Below, piece after piece: positions 7,183 through 14,994 of a DNA stretch of 64,000 nt. The notes beneath the pieces were generated by a model. The model was not told the DNA's origin. It made no database searches and saw nothing but the letters and a program-made list of their open reading frames with translations. Origin of the DNA: Micromonospora sp. M71_S20 (GTDB taxonomy: Bacteria; Actinomycetota; Actinomycetes; Mycobacteriales; Micromonosporaceae); the NCBI RefSeq assembly GCF_003664255.1, contig NZ_RCCV01000004.1:1-64000 (forward strand), given 5' to 3'. Numbering within the stretch: the stretch's first letter is position 1; the number at the start of each line of letters is the position of its first letter. The translations under genes were made by a program, and so were the position numbers.

Positions 7183-10100
7183 GATCGGTGTCCTTCGGCA
7201 AGCTCGATCGATGCGGCGAGGTCCCGTGCGGCGACGGCGGGGTCCAGGGAGTCGGTGACTCCGCGACCGACGACGAGGATGTCCCAGGAGCGTCGTCGGC
7301 TGGCTTCGACGTCGGTGGGTTCGAAGCCGCCGGAGACCGCGACCGGCAGTTTGGTCCACGACCTGATCAGTTGCGCCTGGTCGAGGGGGTGGAAACCGGC
7401 TACGCCCAGGTCGATGTTCGTGGTGATGGCGAAGCCGTCGACTCCCGCGCGTTCCATGTCCTGGACCCAGCCTTGATTCAGCCGGCCGGTGGGGACGTCG
7501 ATGATGACGGGGACGGCGAGGCGCTTGCTGGCCTCGACGGCTGCCGAGACGCTGGCGATACTGGCGGGTCCGATGAGTAGCACGACGTCGGCTCCGGCCT
7601 CGGTCGCGAGGACCACCTGGTCGCGTCCCCAGTCTGCCGACATCATCTCAGCGACGATCCATGCACCTGGTGCTTGTTGCTTGACGGCGCTGATTGCCTG
7701 GACGCCGACGCTCTTGATGAGCGGGTCGCCGATCTCGATGAATCGCACGCCAGCGGTGACGGCGGCCTGCGCGACGCTGATGGCGTAGTCGATGTCGCGG
7801 ACATCGAGTGCGACCTGGAGTGCGCGTCGGTCTCGGAGACGGCGGAAGGCTTCCTTGCTGATGCCTGCGGTCGTGATCGTGCTTGTGTCATGTCCGTCGA
7901 GCAGGTTGGCTTCGGTGCGGACGAGCCAGTCGGTTGAGGTGCCGCCCCGGCGAATCAGGGCGGATTTGACATCCGGAGGGAGCCGTAGGGCACCGGTGCG
8001 GGCTTCTCGAAGTAGGCCGAACAGGGCACCACGAGCTGAGTCTTCGTCGTGGATCGGTTGTCTGCCGGACTTGAGTAGAAGCCGCTGTGCGGCGACTCGG
8101 ACGTTTCGAGGGCCGTGTCGCCAGGCGTCCTGGTTGCTGATGACCAGGTCGGCAGCGGAGTCGTCGTGCCCGGCTCGGGCGGCGAGCCCTTGGAGGAGGC
8201 GTTCGCGGACGTGCCAGTTGCGGTCGTTGAGGAGAGTGGTGAGCAGGTGTTTCGTGCCGGATGCGGTCGAGCGGCCGACAGTGTCGGCCACGGCGGCGCG
8301 AACCTTGTAGTCGCGGTCCGCGACCAACGCTTCCAGGACCTCGGTGATCGTGTGGAGCGGGACAGCACGGCCTGCTCGGATTCCTTCGACGAGGGCGGCG
8401 CGGGCTCGCCAGTCGGGATGGGCCAGGAGTGCCTTCAGCTCGTGAGAACTGCCGTTGTCGGTGGCGAGGAAGACGTGGAAATGCCGGGCGATGAACACCG
8501 CATCCTCTACGGCGTCGAGTTGTGCGAGGCGAACGAAGTCGTGGACAGCGGCGATGGGTAGCTGCCTCTCGACGCACGCCACGATGTCGGACCAGACTGT
8601 CGGGCCGAAGCGGCGCAGCACTCGGAGCATCCATCGGGGGTACTCCGAGCCGAGGGCTGTGGCGGCTGCGCTGGTGTGCAGGAGGGCTCTGGCGAGGGGA
8701 AGCCCATTGTCGTGTAGGCACCGTGAGGCGCATACGCGCAGCACCTCGGCGGTGGCGAAGGCGGGGGCATCGCCGGTGAGTTCGAGCATCATCGGCAGCG
8801 TTTCGGTGATGCTGACCGATGGTGACTGGGCGACGGCGGCCAGCAGCTCCGGTGTCGTGGCGTCCAAGCCCTGCAAGGCGAATTCGAGGACGCCTCGCAG
8901 GTCGCCTGACTGGTTTGTGCGGGTGGCCAGGTCGTTGAGCAGCTCGATGGTGACGGTCGAGCGCCCCTGGGCCTCGATGAGCTGGGCGAGCCAGCGTGCG
9001 AAGAGGAACTCGCGAATGACGTCGTGATAGAACGTCAGGCCGCTGGTCGGTCCGGACCGCACGAGCCCTGTCGCCGAGGACGCGGTGACATCATCAGCAT
9101 TGTCTGAGTCGGCTTGGATCGGGGGGAGCAGGTGGTGAGGCCATGCTGCGGCGAGCTGCCGTCGCGCAAGGGCGGTCAGGGCCGCGGTGGCGCGTTCGAC
9201 ATCCAGGCCTGCGGCTTTCAAGATCGAAGCGACGCAGAATTCCACGAGCCGGTAGGCGTTGGTTTCTCCGAGCGGTTCAGTCGACTTGGCGGCCCGGATG
9301 AGGCTCATGTACAGCGGCAGACGCACCAGGTTGCGGATCTTCGCGGGTAGCGTGTCGAACGAGGGCTCGCCCTCGTGCCGCCGGGCGTTCCACACCTGCC
9401 GAGCGGTGCCAGTGTCCCAGCGTCCGAGCGGTAGCGAGGCACCAACGCCGGGATCCTGACCGGGGACGACCGCTGCCGCCAGGACGGGATAGGGCGCGAG
9501 CTCGATTTCCGGTGGCGTACGCAGCACGAGGAGAAACCGCAAATTCTTCGAGAGCACCTGCCGCAGCGTGGCGTCCAGTTGGCGGCAGACCTTGTCGACC
9601 ACAGCGCGGGACTGCGGACTGTCGATGACGACCAACAGCGGCCGGGACAGGCTCTGGCTCTCGTCTTCCAGAGTCAACAGGGGATCCTCGCCGGCTGGCA
9701 GGGAACCGTAGCGGAGGATCTCTCGCGCCAGATCGAGGTCCCCACTCCACGAGTCCGTGGTCAGCAGCTGAACATCCACACCGGGAACCTGCGCCGCCAG
9801 GTGGCGGGTGAAGCTGGACTTGCCGCAGCCCGGGGGACCGGTGACCAGGAAGACGCGGGAGGTCGAGGCCAACAAGTCCGCCACCAGCCGCTGGACGTCG
9901 GCCGGCGGCACATAGCCAAGGTCGTCGGGATGCTGGACACCGAACGCCGCGAGCACGGCAGCGGTCCGTTCTCTGGTGCGGGTACCGAGGTCTTGCCCTG
10001 TCGGCTGAGGGCCGTCGACGGGTGGCGGCGGTTGGCTTGGCACGGTAGCGGCTGCCGCCTGGAGGGCCTGAGCGAAGCGCTGCCTGACCTCGGTCGATGC

Positions 10101-10307
10101 CCGTGCAAGGTCGACGTCGAGCATCTGCTGGGTCTCGTAGCGCATTCGGCTTGTGGCGCCGCGTTTTTCCCAGTTGGAGACAGCCGTCGGAGTGAGCCCC
10201 AGGTGCTCGGCGAAGCCGCGCACGCTCATACGCAGCGCCAGGCGCAATGCTTTCGCCTCGCGGCCCGTCCACCGCCGTACCGTCTCCACGGGTATCCCCC
10301 AGGCCAT
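7179..10307 (-). CDS. XRE HTH - STAND-like NTPase - HEAT repeats - HPS-like barrel fusion
   Basis: The protein has 1042 residues. Residues 14-60 form an HTH (WTGREAKALRLALRMSVR, then LTPTAVSNWE). A P-loop NTPase follows: Walker A GPPGCGKS at 157-164 and a Walker B-like LLVVIDS at 224-230. A FYHDVIREFLFARWLA segment resembles the end of STAND/NACHT modules. Residues about 480-800 are HEAT-like helical repeats (for example ADRDYKVRAAVADTVGRS). Residues about 825-1035 match the hexulose-6-phosphate synthase/orotidine decarboxylase superfamily (QVALDVRDIDYA, FIEIGDP, AVSGGFEP, ILVVGRGVTDSLDPAVAAR). The catalytic DxKxxD is changed to ExMxxD (VAEMMSAD), so the lysine is absent and the barrel is probably a ligand sensor. 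The downstream GNAT overlaps by four bases. The ATG at 10307 directly precedes the HTH. Confidence 0.85.
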   Translation of the reverse strand: MAWGIPVETVRRWTGREAKALRLALRMSVRGFAEHLGLTPTAVSNWEKRGATSRMRYETQQMLDVDLARASTEVRQRFAQALQAAAATVPSQPPPPVDGPQPTGQDLGTRTRERTAAVLAAFGVQHPDDLGYVPPADVQRLVADLLASTSRVFLVTGPPGCGKSSFTRHLAAQVPGVDVQLLTTDSWSGDLDLAREILRYGSLPAGEDPLLTLEDESQSLSRPLLVVIDSPQSRAVVDKVCRQLDATLRQVLSKNLRFLLVLRTPPEIELAPYPVLAAAVVPGQDPGVGASLPLGRWDTGTARQVWNARRHEGEPSFDTLPAKIRNLVRLPLYMSLIRAAKSTEPLGETNAYRLVEFCVASILKAAGLDVERATAALTALARRQLAAAWPHHLLPPIQADSDNADDVTASSATGLVRSGPTSGLTFYHDVIREFLFARWLAQLIEAQGRSTVTIELLNDLATRTNQSGDLRGVLEFALQGLDATTPELLAAVAQSPSVSITETLPMMLELTGDAPAFATAEVLRVCASRCLHDNGLPLARALLHTSAAATALGSEYPRWMLRVLRRFGPTVWSDIVACVERQLPIAAVHDFVRLAQLDAVEDAVFIARHFHVFLATDNGSSHELKALLAHPDWRARAALVEGIRAGRAVPLHTITEVLEALVADRDYKVRAAVADTVGRSTASGTKHLLTTLLNDRNWHVRERLLQGLAARAGHDDSAADLVISNQDAWRHGPRNVRVAAQRLLLKSGRQPIHDEDSARGALFGLLREARTGALRLPPDVKSALIRRGGTSTDWLVRTEANLLDGHDTSTITTAGISKEAFRRLRDRRALQVALDVRDIDYAISVAQAAVTAGVRFIEIGDPLIKSVGVQAISAVKQQAPGAWIVAEMMSADWGRDQVVLATEAGADVVLLIGPASIASVSAAVEASKRLAVPVIIDVPTGRLNQGWVQDMERAGVDGFAITTNIDLGVAGFHPLDQAQLIRSWTKLPVAVSGGFEPTDVEASRRRSWDILVVGRGVTDSLDPAVAARDLAASIELAEGHRS

Positions 10308-10410
10308 GCACTCAGCGTCAAAGCGACTATCCGCTGATCAGTTTGCACGATGCCCCAGCGACATGGACACGCGACTGCGTGTCCGGCCGGTTCGGGGGTG
10401 GGCCAGCCTG

Positions 10411-10724
10411 ACCCGGTCACACCCTGGACGAGTCCGCTCCGAAGCGGCGTTCGCCGCGCTGGCCGGTGCGGCCCCTACCGGCCTCGTCAGGCAATACCAT
10501 CCGACACCGGCTCAGCCCGCGGCGGTGACCGACGCCTGAGCCGAGCGCTCTACACCGTCGCGCTGGTCCGCATGGGCCACGATGCCCGCACCCGCGACTA
10601 CGTCACCCGCCGCACCAGCGAGGGCCGCACCAAACGCGAGATCATGCGCAGCCTCAAGCGCTACATCAGCAGACAATTCTTCCGGACTCTGAATGGCGCC
10701 AACCCAGCCATCCCCCCCACTTGA
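10411..10724 (+). pseudogene. IS110-family transposase remnant (C-terminal)
   Basis: Two frames together give the conserved end of an IS110 (transposase_20) protein. SHPGRVRSEAAFAALAGAAP is read in one frame. RGGDRRLSRALYTVALVRM and SEGRTKREIMRSLKRYISR are read in another. The frame change falls near 10490. The N-terminal DEDD catalytic half is missing. It is a dead fragment and marks past insertion next to the large HTH-NTPase gene. Confidence 0.75.
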
Positions 10725-11241
10725 CAGCTATAGAAGCATCTCATTGGGTGCATGTGACAAAACGCGCCCGTCCTGGAGCTGCCTCGTGGGGAGGGCCCTG
10801 GCCTCCCACCCGTCGCCCTTTCGGGGGAAGGCCGTGAGCGCCTGGCTGCCACCATGAGCATCACCGTCGCGCAGGCGTGAAATCGACTCAGCAGTTTTTC
10901 GGAAATGGAATTAAATGGTTGGATTGGGTGCGGCGTATCACGGTTGCGGCCAGGGCGAGTGCCGACGATAGAGTGCGGCGGGCTGAGTCAGGAAGTTGTC
11001 CGAGGCAGAGGCCGCTTGCGCTGATCATCTGCCGCAGTGGGCCGTGGTGTTCGGGACCGACGGCTGGGTTTTTGAGGAGTTCACGCGCGGCGTTGGCATC
11101 CTGTTCCTGGAATACCTCTGTGGCCAGCCGATCGATCACGGCGGCTGCGGCGGCTGTGGGAAGGTCGGGGGAAAGGTCGAGGGCGGTGAGGATTAGTCGG
11201 GTGCGAAATAGCGAGAGTCCGGAACCGAGCGCCATATTTGA
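10725..11241. other. Region with little recognisable coding
   Basis: These 517 bases separate the IS110 remnant from the TPR fragment. An imperfect hairpin is centred near 10800 (GTGGGGAGG against CCTCCCAC). The only ORF of note is on the minus strand at 10888-11235 and is listed separately with low confidence. Confidence 0.5.
10888..11235 (-). CDS. Hypothetical protein, doubtful
   Basis: This ORF would give 115 mainly helical residues (for example TAAAAAVIDRLATEVFQEQDANAARELL). I do not recognise a family. The amino-acid composition is plausible for a real soluble protein, but it lies in a decayed stretch and lacks a clear ribosome-binding site. It may be a fragment or chance ORF. Confidence 0.3.
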   Translation of the reverse strand: MALGSGLSLFRTRLILTALDLSPDLPTAAAAAVIDRLATEVFQEQDANAARELLKNPAVGPEHHGPLRQMISASGLCLGQLPDSARRTLSSALALAATVIRRTQSNHLIPFPKNC

Positions 11242-11529
11242 TGCGACGCGGTGCGCTGGGTCACCGACGCGATCAACGCCTTTGGCCCACAGAACACGCG
11301 CAGCACCGTCCTCAACCAGGTCGGTTTGGCCAGCGCGTACTTCCTGGCAGACGCTCCCGACCTAGCGATGCACGCCGGCAACACCGCCCAGAAACAGGCC
11401 GAGACGCTGACCTCGCCGCGCGTGATTGAACGGATCGCCAACCTACGTCGAGACGCCACGCAACACATGCATTTGCCGGAGGTCGCCGACTTCATACGGG
11501 CTCTGCCTCGACCCACCTCAGTCGCATGA
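11242..11529 (+). pseudogene. C-terminal stump of an HTH-TPR regulator
   Basis: About 95 codons remain open, with helical TPR-like text (RSTVLNQVGLASAYFLADAP, then PEVADFIRALPR). The closing pattern resembles the end of the regulator at 4525-5856. An in-frame stop lies just before 11242 and no N-terminal HTH or further TPRs are found upstream, so only the tail survives. Its stop overlaps the start of the phosphotransferase (ATGA), the same coupling design as the intact regulator and Nudix pair. Confidence 0.65.
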
Positions 11530-11732
11530 CAGGCGCAGATGGCCGGTTCACCGCAGCGGCGATGCGGCGTGCACTTGCGAACATCTCCGGCCAGCTCGGC
11601 GTCGATGACGCGGACGCTCGTTTGTTGAGGCTGACGAACAACGCCGTCTTCGCGTTGCCGGCCGCCGGGCTGGTTGTGCGAATCACGCGCACGTATCGGT
11701 TGCACGCACGCGTGCACAAGGTCGCGGAGCTA

Positions 11733-11748
11733 AAGGATGTCTCGTAAC
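11733..11748 (+). repeat. Left terminal inverted repeat
   Basis: AAGGATGTCTCGTAAC follows the TA target bases in the phosphotransferase. It pairs with both 12592-12607 and 13497-13512. Confidence 0.8.
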
Positions 11749-11782
11749 CCAGTGAAGGCGTTGCCTGGCAACGGTGCTGGTG

Positions 11783-12567
11783 TCACCCCGCGAGGATGAT
11801 GTTGTGGAGATGGGCGATGCCGGAAGCGGTGTCGGTCAATGTGCTGGCGGCGCGGCGGTAGTCGCGCAGGATCTTGAAGCACTTCATGCGGGCCAGGGCG
11901 TGTTCGACCTGCGCGCGGACGGTGCGGTGTTGCTTGTTCAGCTCCTTCTTCCACTCGGGTAACTCGCTGCCGTCGGCGGGCTTGCGGTACGGGATGATCA
12001 CGTCGGGGTTGCCGCGGTAGGCACCGTCGGCCATGACAGGCCGTCCGGCCAGCTTCTGGTCGATGCCCGAGGTGCGGTAGACGATGGTGTCGTTGCGGTT
12101 GCCGGGTTGCGGGTCGCCGAGGGCCACGACGAGGCGGGTGTGGGCGTCAATGGCGACCTGCAGATTCGTGCTGTAGCGGTAGTTCTTGCTCGGGGCGGCC
12201 AGCCGGTGGTCCCGGGTCGGGACCAGGGTGCCGTCGACGATGGTGACCTGGTCGACCCGACGCCGGCGCCCCGGCGCCAGAGCGAGCAGGGGTCCGACGG
12301 TGTCGATGACCCGGTGCGCGGCGGAGTGCGACACCCCGAACAGCGGGCCGATCTGCCGCATCGTCAGGTTCGTGCGCCAGTACGCGGCGACCAGCAACAC
12401 CCGATCGGCGAGGTCAAGCGACCACTGCCGGCCCGGCCGTCAGCGATCGCGTCCCCGCCACGCTCGGCGACCAGCCGCACCAGCCTGCGGAACTGGGCGG
12501 GCTGCAGCCCGGTGAACGGAAAGATCCACTCCTGGCGGGCCGCCGAAATCACCTGCACCCCCGACAT
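11783..12567 (-). CDS. IS5-family DDE transposase in two frames
   Basis: The first frame runs 12567-12364 (SAARQEWIFPFTGLQPAQFR, the N-terminal HTH-like part). The second runs to 11783 and includes the whole catalytic half. DDE residues are seen in TIVDGTLVPTRD, VMADGAYRGNPD and QVEHALARMKCFK. Passing from the first to the second frame needs a -1 shift in the GC-rich overlap near 12425-12435. IS427-type elements normally make OrfAB by programmed frameshifting, so this may be functional. No classic A-rich slippery sequence is evident, and an inactivating indel is the alternative. Confidence 0.78.
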
Positions 12568-12591
12568 GATCCACCATGGACCGATCCCCGA

Positions 12592-12607
12592 GTTACGAGA
12601 CGTCCCT
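12592..12607 (-). repeat. Internal right terminal inverted repeat
   Basis: GTTACGAGACGTCCCT is the complement of AGGGACGTCTCGTAAC. It closes the 875-bp IS and is followed by TTAG, as is the outer repeat at 13497-13512. Confidence 0.78.
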
Positions 12608-12699
12608 TAGATGCGGACGACAAGGCCCGGGGGCGGCAGTCGGTGTGTGGTGCGGTCCCTGCGGTTGGAATGTGACGGTGTGTACACCGCCTGGCGAGG

Positions 12700-13428
12700 T
12701 CAGGACCGACGGAGGCGTCGCTTACGCCGTCGCCGCCGGGCTCGACTACCTCCGGTCTCGGAAGCCTCGCGCGGCTGGCGCACCACGACCCTGGGCTTCA
12801 GCGGTCGTCCAGCGAGCATGCAGGCCACGGCGGTCATGGTGAAGGCCACGAGCCAGATGAACACCCCGGAAGGACCATCGACGTCGTCCGGCAGGCGTGG
12901 ATCGACCAGGCCCTCCGGGTCCCGTATCACCGTGACCCGCGCGCCGACCTCGCCTTCGGGATTGTGGCTCGCACCGATCTCCGCGCCCGGCCACACGCCC
13001 AGCTCGCCGGGAATGCGTGTCCCCTCCGGATCCGCCAACGCGTAGTAGAGGTGGCGCCCCTTCTCCCTACCGTCGCGTACCTGCGTCACGGTGGCCTCGA
13101 CCCGCTTGCCGCGCGCTTCGAGGACGGCGGTGTAAAAGCCCATCGCGCTGGCGAATATGAGCAGCCCGGACAAGAGCCACGCCAGGCACAGCATGCCCAT
13201 GCGGGGAGGTTGTGCGGGGGCGGTCACGAGCGCCGCCGCCATCAAGGCGAGGCACCACAGGATCGTGCCCGGCAGGGCCGCCACGTCGGCGCGGATCCAC
13301 GTGGTCGCGACCAAGGCGCCGCCGGCTGCCGACACGACGGTCAACACGCCCAGATACTCCGCGCCGAGCTGATTCACCGGCCGGAAATCGCGAATCAACA
13401 CGAGCCGAAGTGTAGAGCGCCAGTACAA
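12700..13428 (-). CDS. Membrane protein, passenger in the IS5-type insertion
   Basis: The protein has 242 residues. Hydrophobic segments lie near residues 25-45, 52-70, 80-100 and 190-207. Between the third and fourth, a soluble domain (RVEATVTQVRDGREKGRHLY, then GARVTVIRDPEGLVDPRLP) resembles the DUF3592-like domain of actinomycete membrane proteins. A strongly basic tail (about 17 Arg/Lys in the last 30 residues) ends the protein. It lies between the internal and outer right repeats of the mobile unit, so it probably moved with the element. No transposition role is evident. Confidence 0.7.
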   Translation of the reverse strand: MYWRSTLRLVLIRDFRPVNQLGAEYLGVLTVVSAAGGALVATTWIRADVAALPGTILWCLALMAAALVTAPAQPPRMGMLCLAWLLSGLLIFASAMGFYTAVLEARGKRVEATVTQVRDGREKGRHLYYALADPEGTRIPGELGVWPGAEIGASHNPEGEVGARVTVIRDPEGLVDPRLPDDVDGPSGVFIWLVAFTMTAVACMLAGRPLKPRVVVRQPREASETGGSRARRRRRKRRLRRS

Positions 13429-13496
13429 CGCTGCACGGCGCGCGGGATTCGCTTCGCCGGCCGCTGGGTGGTGCAGTTAACTGAGGTTAGCGGTGA

Positions 13497-13512
13497 GTTA
13501 CGAGACACTCCT
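13497..13512 (-). repeat. Outer right terminal inverted repeat
   Basis: GTTACGAGACACTCCT is the complement of AGGAGTGTCTCGTAAC and is followed by TA (13513-13514). The disrupted phosphotransferase resumes immediately after. Confidence 0.8.
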
Positions 13513-14217
13513 TAGGTGTGTGGTTCGAGGAGGTCAATGCACCGACCATCCGGCTCGCCGCCGGTATTGACCAGCCTGTTGCCGGCGGGGATCTGCTCGC
13601 CACTGTGTGGCGCTACGTCGCACCGCAGGAGCCTCCTCCCGACGCCGGTGACCTCGGCGTTACGCTGCGGGCGTTCCATGGCCTCGGCGTCCCTCCGCTG
13701 CACCTGCCCGTGTGGGATCCGATCGACGACGCTCGGCGCCGGCTCGACGACGCCGAAGGGCTCGCCGACGGTGACCGAGACTATCTGCTCGCCTGGTGCG
13801 ACCAGCTTGAACCTCGCCTTCAAGAGTTCGCGGCGGGCGTCGAGCCAGGACTCGTGCATGGTGACGCGCACGAGGAAAACTTGCTTCGCGACGTTTTCGG
13901 CAAGGTATTGCTGTTTGACTTCGATGCGACCTGCATCGGACCGTGGCAGGTCGACCTCGTTCCGCCTCCAGCGAACGAAGTTCGGTTCGGTCGTACTGAT
14001 GGACACCGCAAACTGGCAGCCGCCTACGGTTACGACATCACTCAGGATCCATCCTGGCCCTTGTTGCAAGAAGCACGTGAACTGAAGATGATCGCTGCGG
14101 CCGTACCGCTGCTGTCCAGTGCGCCAGGCGTGGCTGACGAGTTCCAGCTACGGCTGCGATCAGTTCGCACCGGCGACACCGGCATGCGATGGACCGCGTT
14201 TGGCGATCTCCCACGCT

Positions 14218-14352
14218 GATGCCGCGGCCTTCCCAATTGACTACTGTGGCTTTAGCGACGCCGAGATGCTCGGCGTAGGCCCTGATGCTCATCCGCCACG
14301 CTTGACGAAGCACTGCTTCCTCTCGGCCTGTCCAACGCTTTACGATCGCCAC
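14218..14352 (-). pseudogene. HTH stump related to the large HTH-NTPase protein
   Basis: A GTG at 14352 with GAAGGGAG upstream opens about 45 codons (KRWTGREEAVLRQAWRMSIR, then YAEHLGVAKATVVNWE) that match the N-terminal HTH of the 1042-residue protein at 7179-10307. After WEGRG the frame continues to 14038 antisense to the phosphotransferase, with no further similarity. It is the 5' end of a regulator cut off by the phosphotransferase gene. Confidence 0.6.
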
Positions 14353-14994
14353 CCCGGCTCCCTTCTCGTGGCGTGCTCTTGTAGGTATCTCCTCTGATTG
14401 AAAATGCGACGGCTTCCGCATCCTTTTGCTTCATTCACTGTCCCGGTGCACAAATTCTCGGTAGCCGGCGGCGTTGACAAGGCGCAGTTTCCGCAGTAGG
14501 GAAAGATTAAATCGCCTCTGAAGTGGATCCGTTTGCTCGTGCGTCTTGCTGCGTGGAGAGCCTGAGTTTCCTGGCCAGTCCATTTTGCAGTCATTGTGAT
14601 GGGGCTGTCTCCCAGTGTAGGTCGGCGGACGCGTTCTTGATCATGACTGGCAGGGAGGCAGACTGGTACAAGACTAGTACAAGGCTGGTGCATCCTCCGG
14701 TTCCAGTAAGGCTGTCGGGCCGGCATGATCTTCATGGATGACGTGAACGTTCAGGTTGGGCTATGGAGCGCTGAGCGGGATTGTCGGCTCAGGCGGTGAT
14801 CTAGCGCTGCGACAACGGATGATTGCGGTTTTGGTCAGCCGAATTATCGGCCGAGTGGCCAGCGTTGCCACTATCGGCTTTTCCAGGATGTGGCGACTCC
14901 CCGCGCTGCGAGCACTGCGAGCGGGGCTCCGGTAGTGACCATCCTGGCCGTCAAGGCCAGCAAGGTTGATTACCAGCAGAAACCAGGGGGAAGG
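14353..14994. other. Mostly non-coding stretch before the sensor kinase
   Basis: This holds the second HTH stump and a possible SigA-type promoter on the plus strand: TTGACA (14474-14479), 17 bases, TAGGGA (14497-14502). The promoter is nearly 500 bases before the kinase start, so its target is unclear. No other gene was recognised. Confidence 0.4.
14530..14594 (-). pseudogene. Second HTH N-terminal stump
   Basis: From ATG 14594 the text TAKWTGQETQALHAARRTS repeats the WTGxExxALxxAxR pattern seen at 14218-14352 and at the start of the 1042-residue protein, then diverges. It lacks a clear ribosome-binding site. It is a decayed relic of a third gene of this class. Confidence 0.45.

Larger units (their letters stand above)
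11733..12607 (-). mobile_element. IS5-family element (IS427-like)
   Basis: The 875-base length is typical of the IS427 group. The left repeat AAGGATGTCTCGTAAC and the complement of the right repeat GTTACGAGACGTCCCT match at 14 of 16 positions, better than the outermost right repeat. TA also follows the internal right end (12608-12609). The transposase is on the minus strand in two overlapping frames. Confidence 0.8.
11733..13512. mobile_element. 1780-bp insertion: IS5-type element plus passenger gene
   Basis: The unit is bounded by inverted repeats AAGGATGTCTCGTAAC (11733-11748) and the complement of AGGAGTGTCTCGTAAC (13497-13512), with TA at both outer flanks (11731-11732 and 13513-13514). 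The split phosphotransferase resumes in frame exactly at the outer edges, so the whole 1780 bases behaved as one insert. A third copy of the repeat is internal (12592-12607) and closes a standard-sized IS of 875 bases. The remaining 905 bases hold a membrane-protein gene. It may be a transporter IS carrying cargo, or an IS nested in a related non-autonomous element. Confidence 0.8.
11526..14219 (+). pseudogene. Aminoglycoside phosphotransferase-family gene split by an insertion
   Basis: The N-terminal 69 codons (11526-11732; LLRLTNNAVFALPAAGLVVR) stop within the insertion. The rest resumes at 13515-14219, with the kinase hallmarks LVHGDAHEENLL (catalytic loop) and LLFDFD (Mg-binding). Joining C11730-TA directly to G13515 restores one frame of about 303 residues, typical of APH kinases, reading VAELGVWFEE across the junction. 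The gene is therefore a recent, otherwise undamaged casualty of the 1780-bp element. The intact protein would phosphorylate a small hydroxylated substrate; antibiotic resistance should not be assumed. Confidence 0.85.

Noticed and set aside
12608..13512. Passenger region as an ordinary chromosomal segment beside the IS
   Set aside because: The disrupted host gene resumes only after 13512, so the region lies within the insertion.
13515..14219. Phosphotransferase as an active antibiotic-resistance gene
   Set aside because: The gene is interrupted by the 1780-bp insertion, and the C-terminal part alone lacks the nucleotide-binding lobe.
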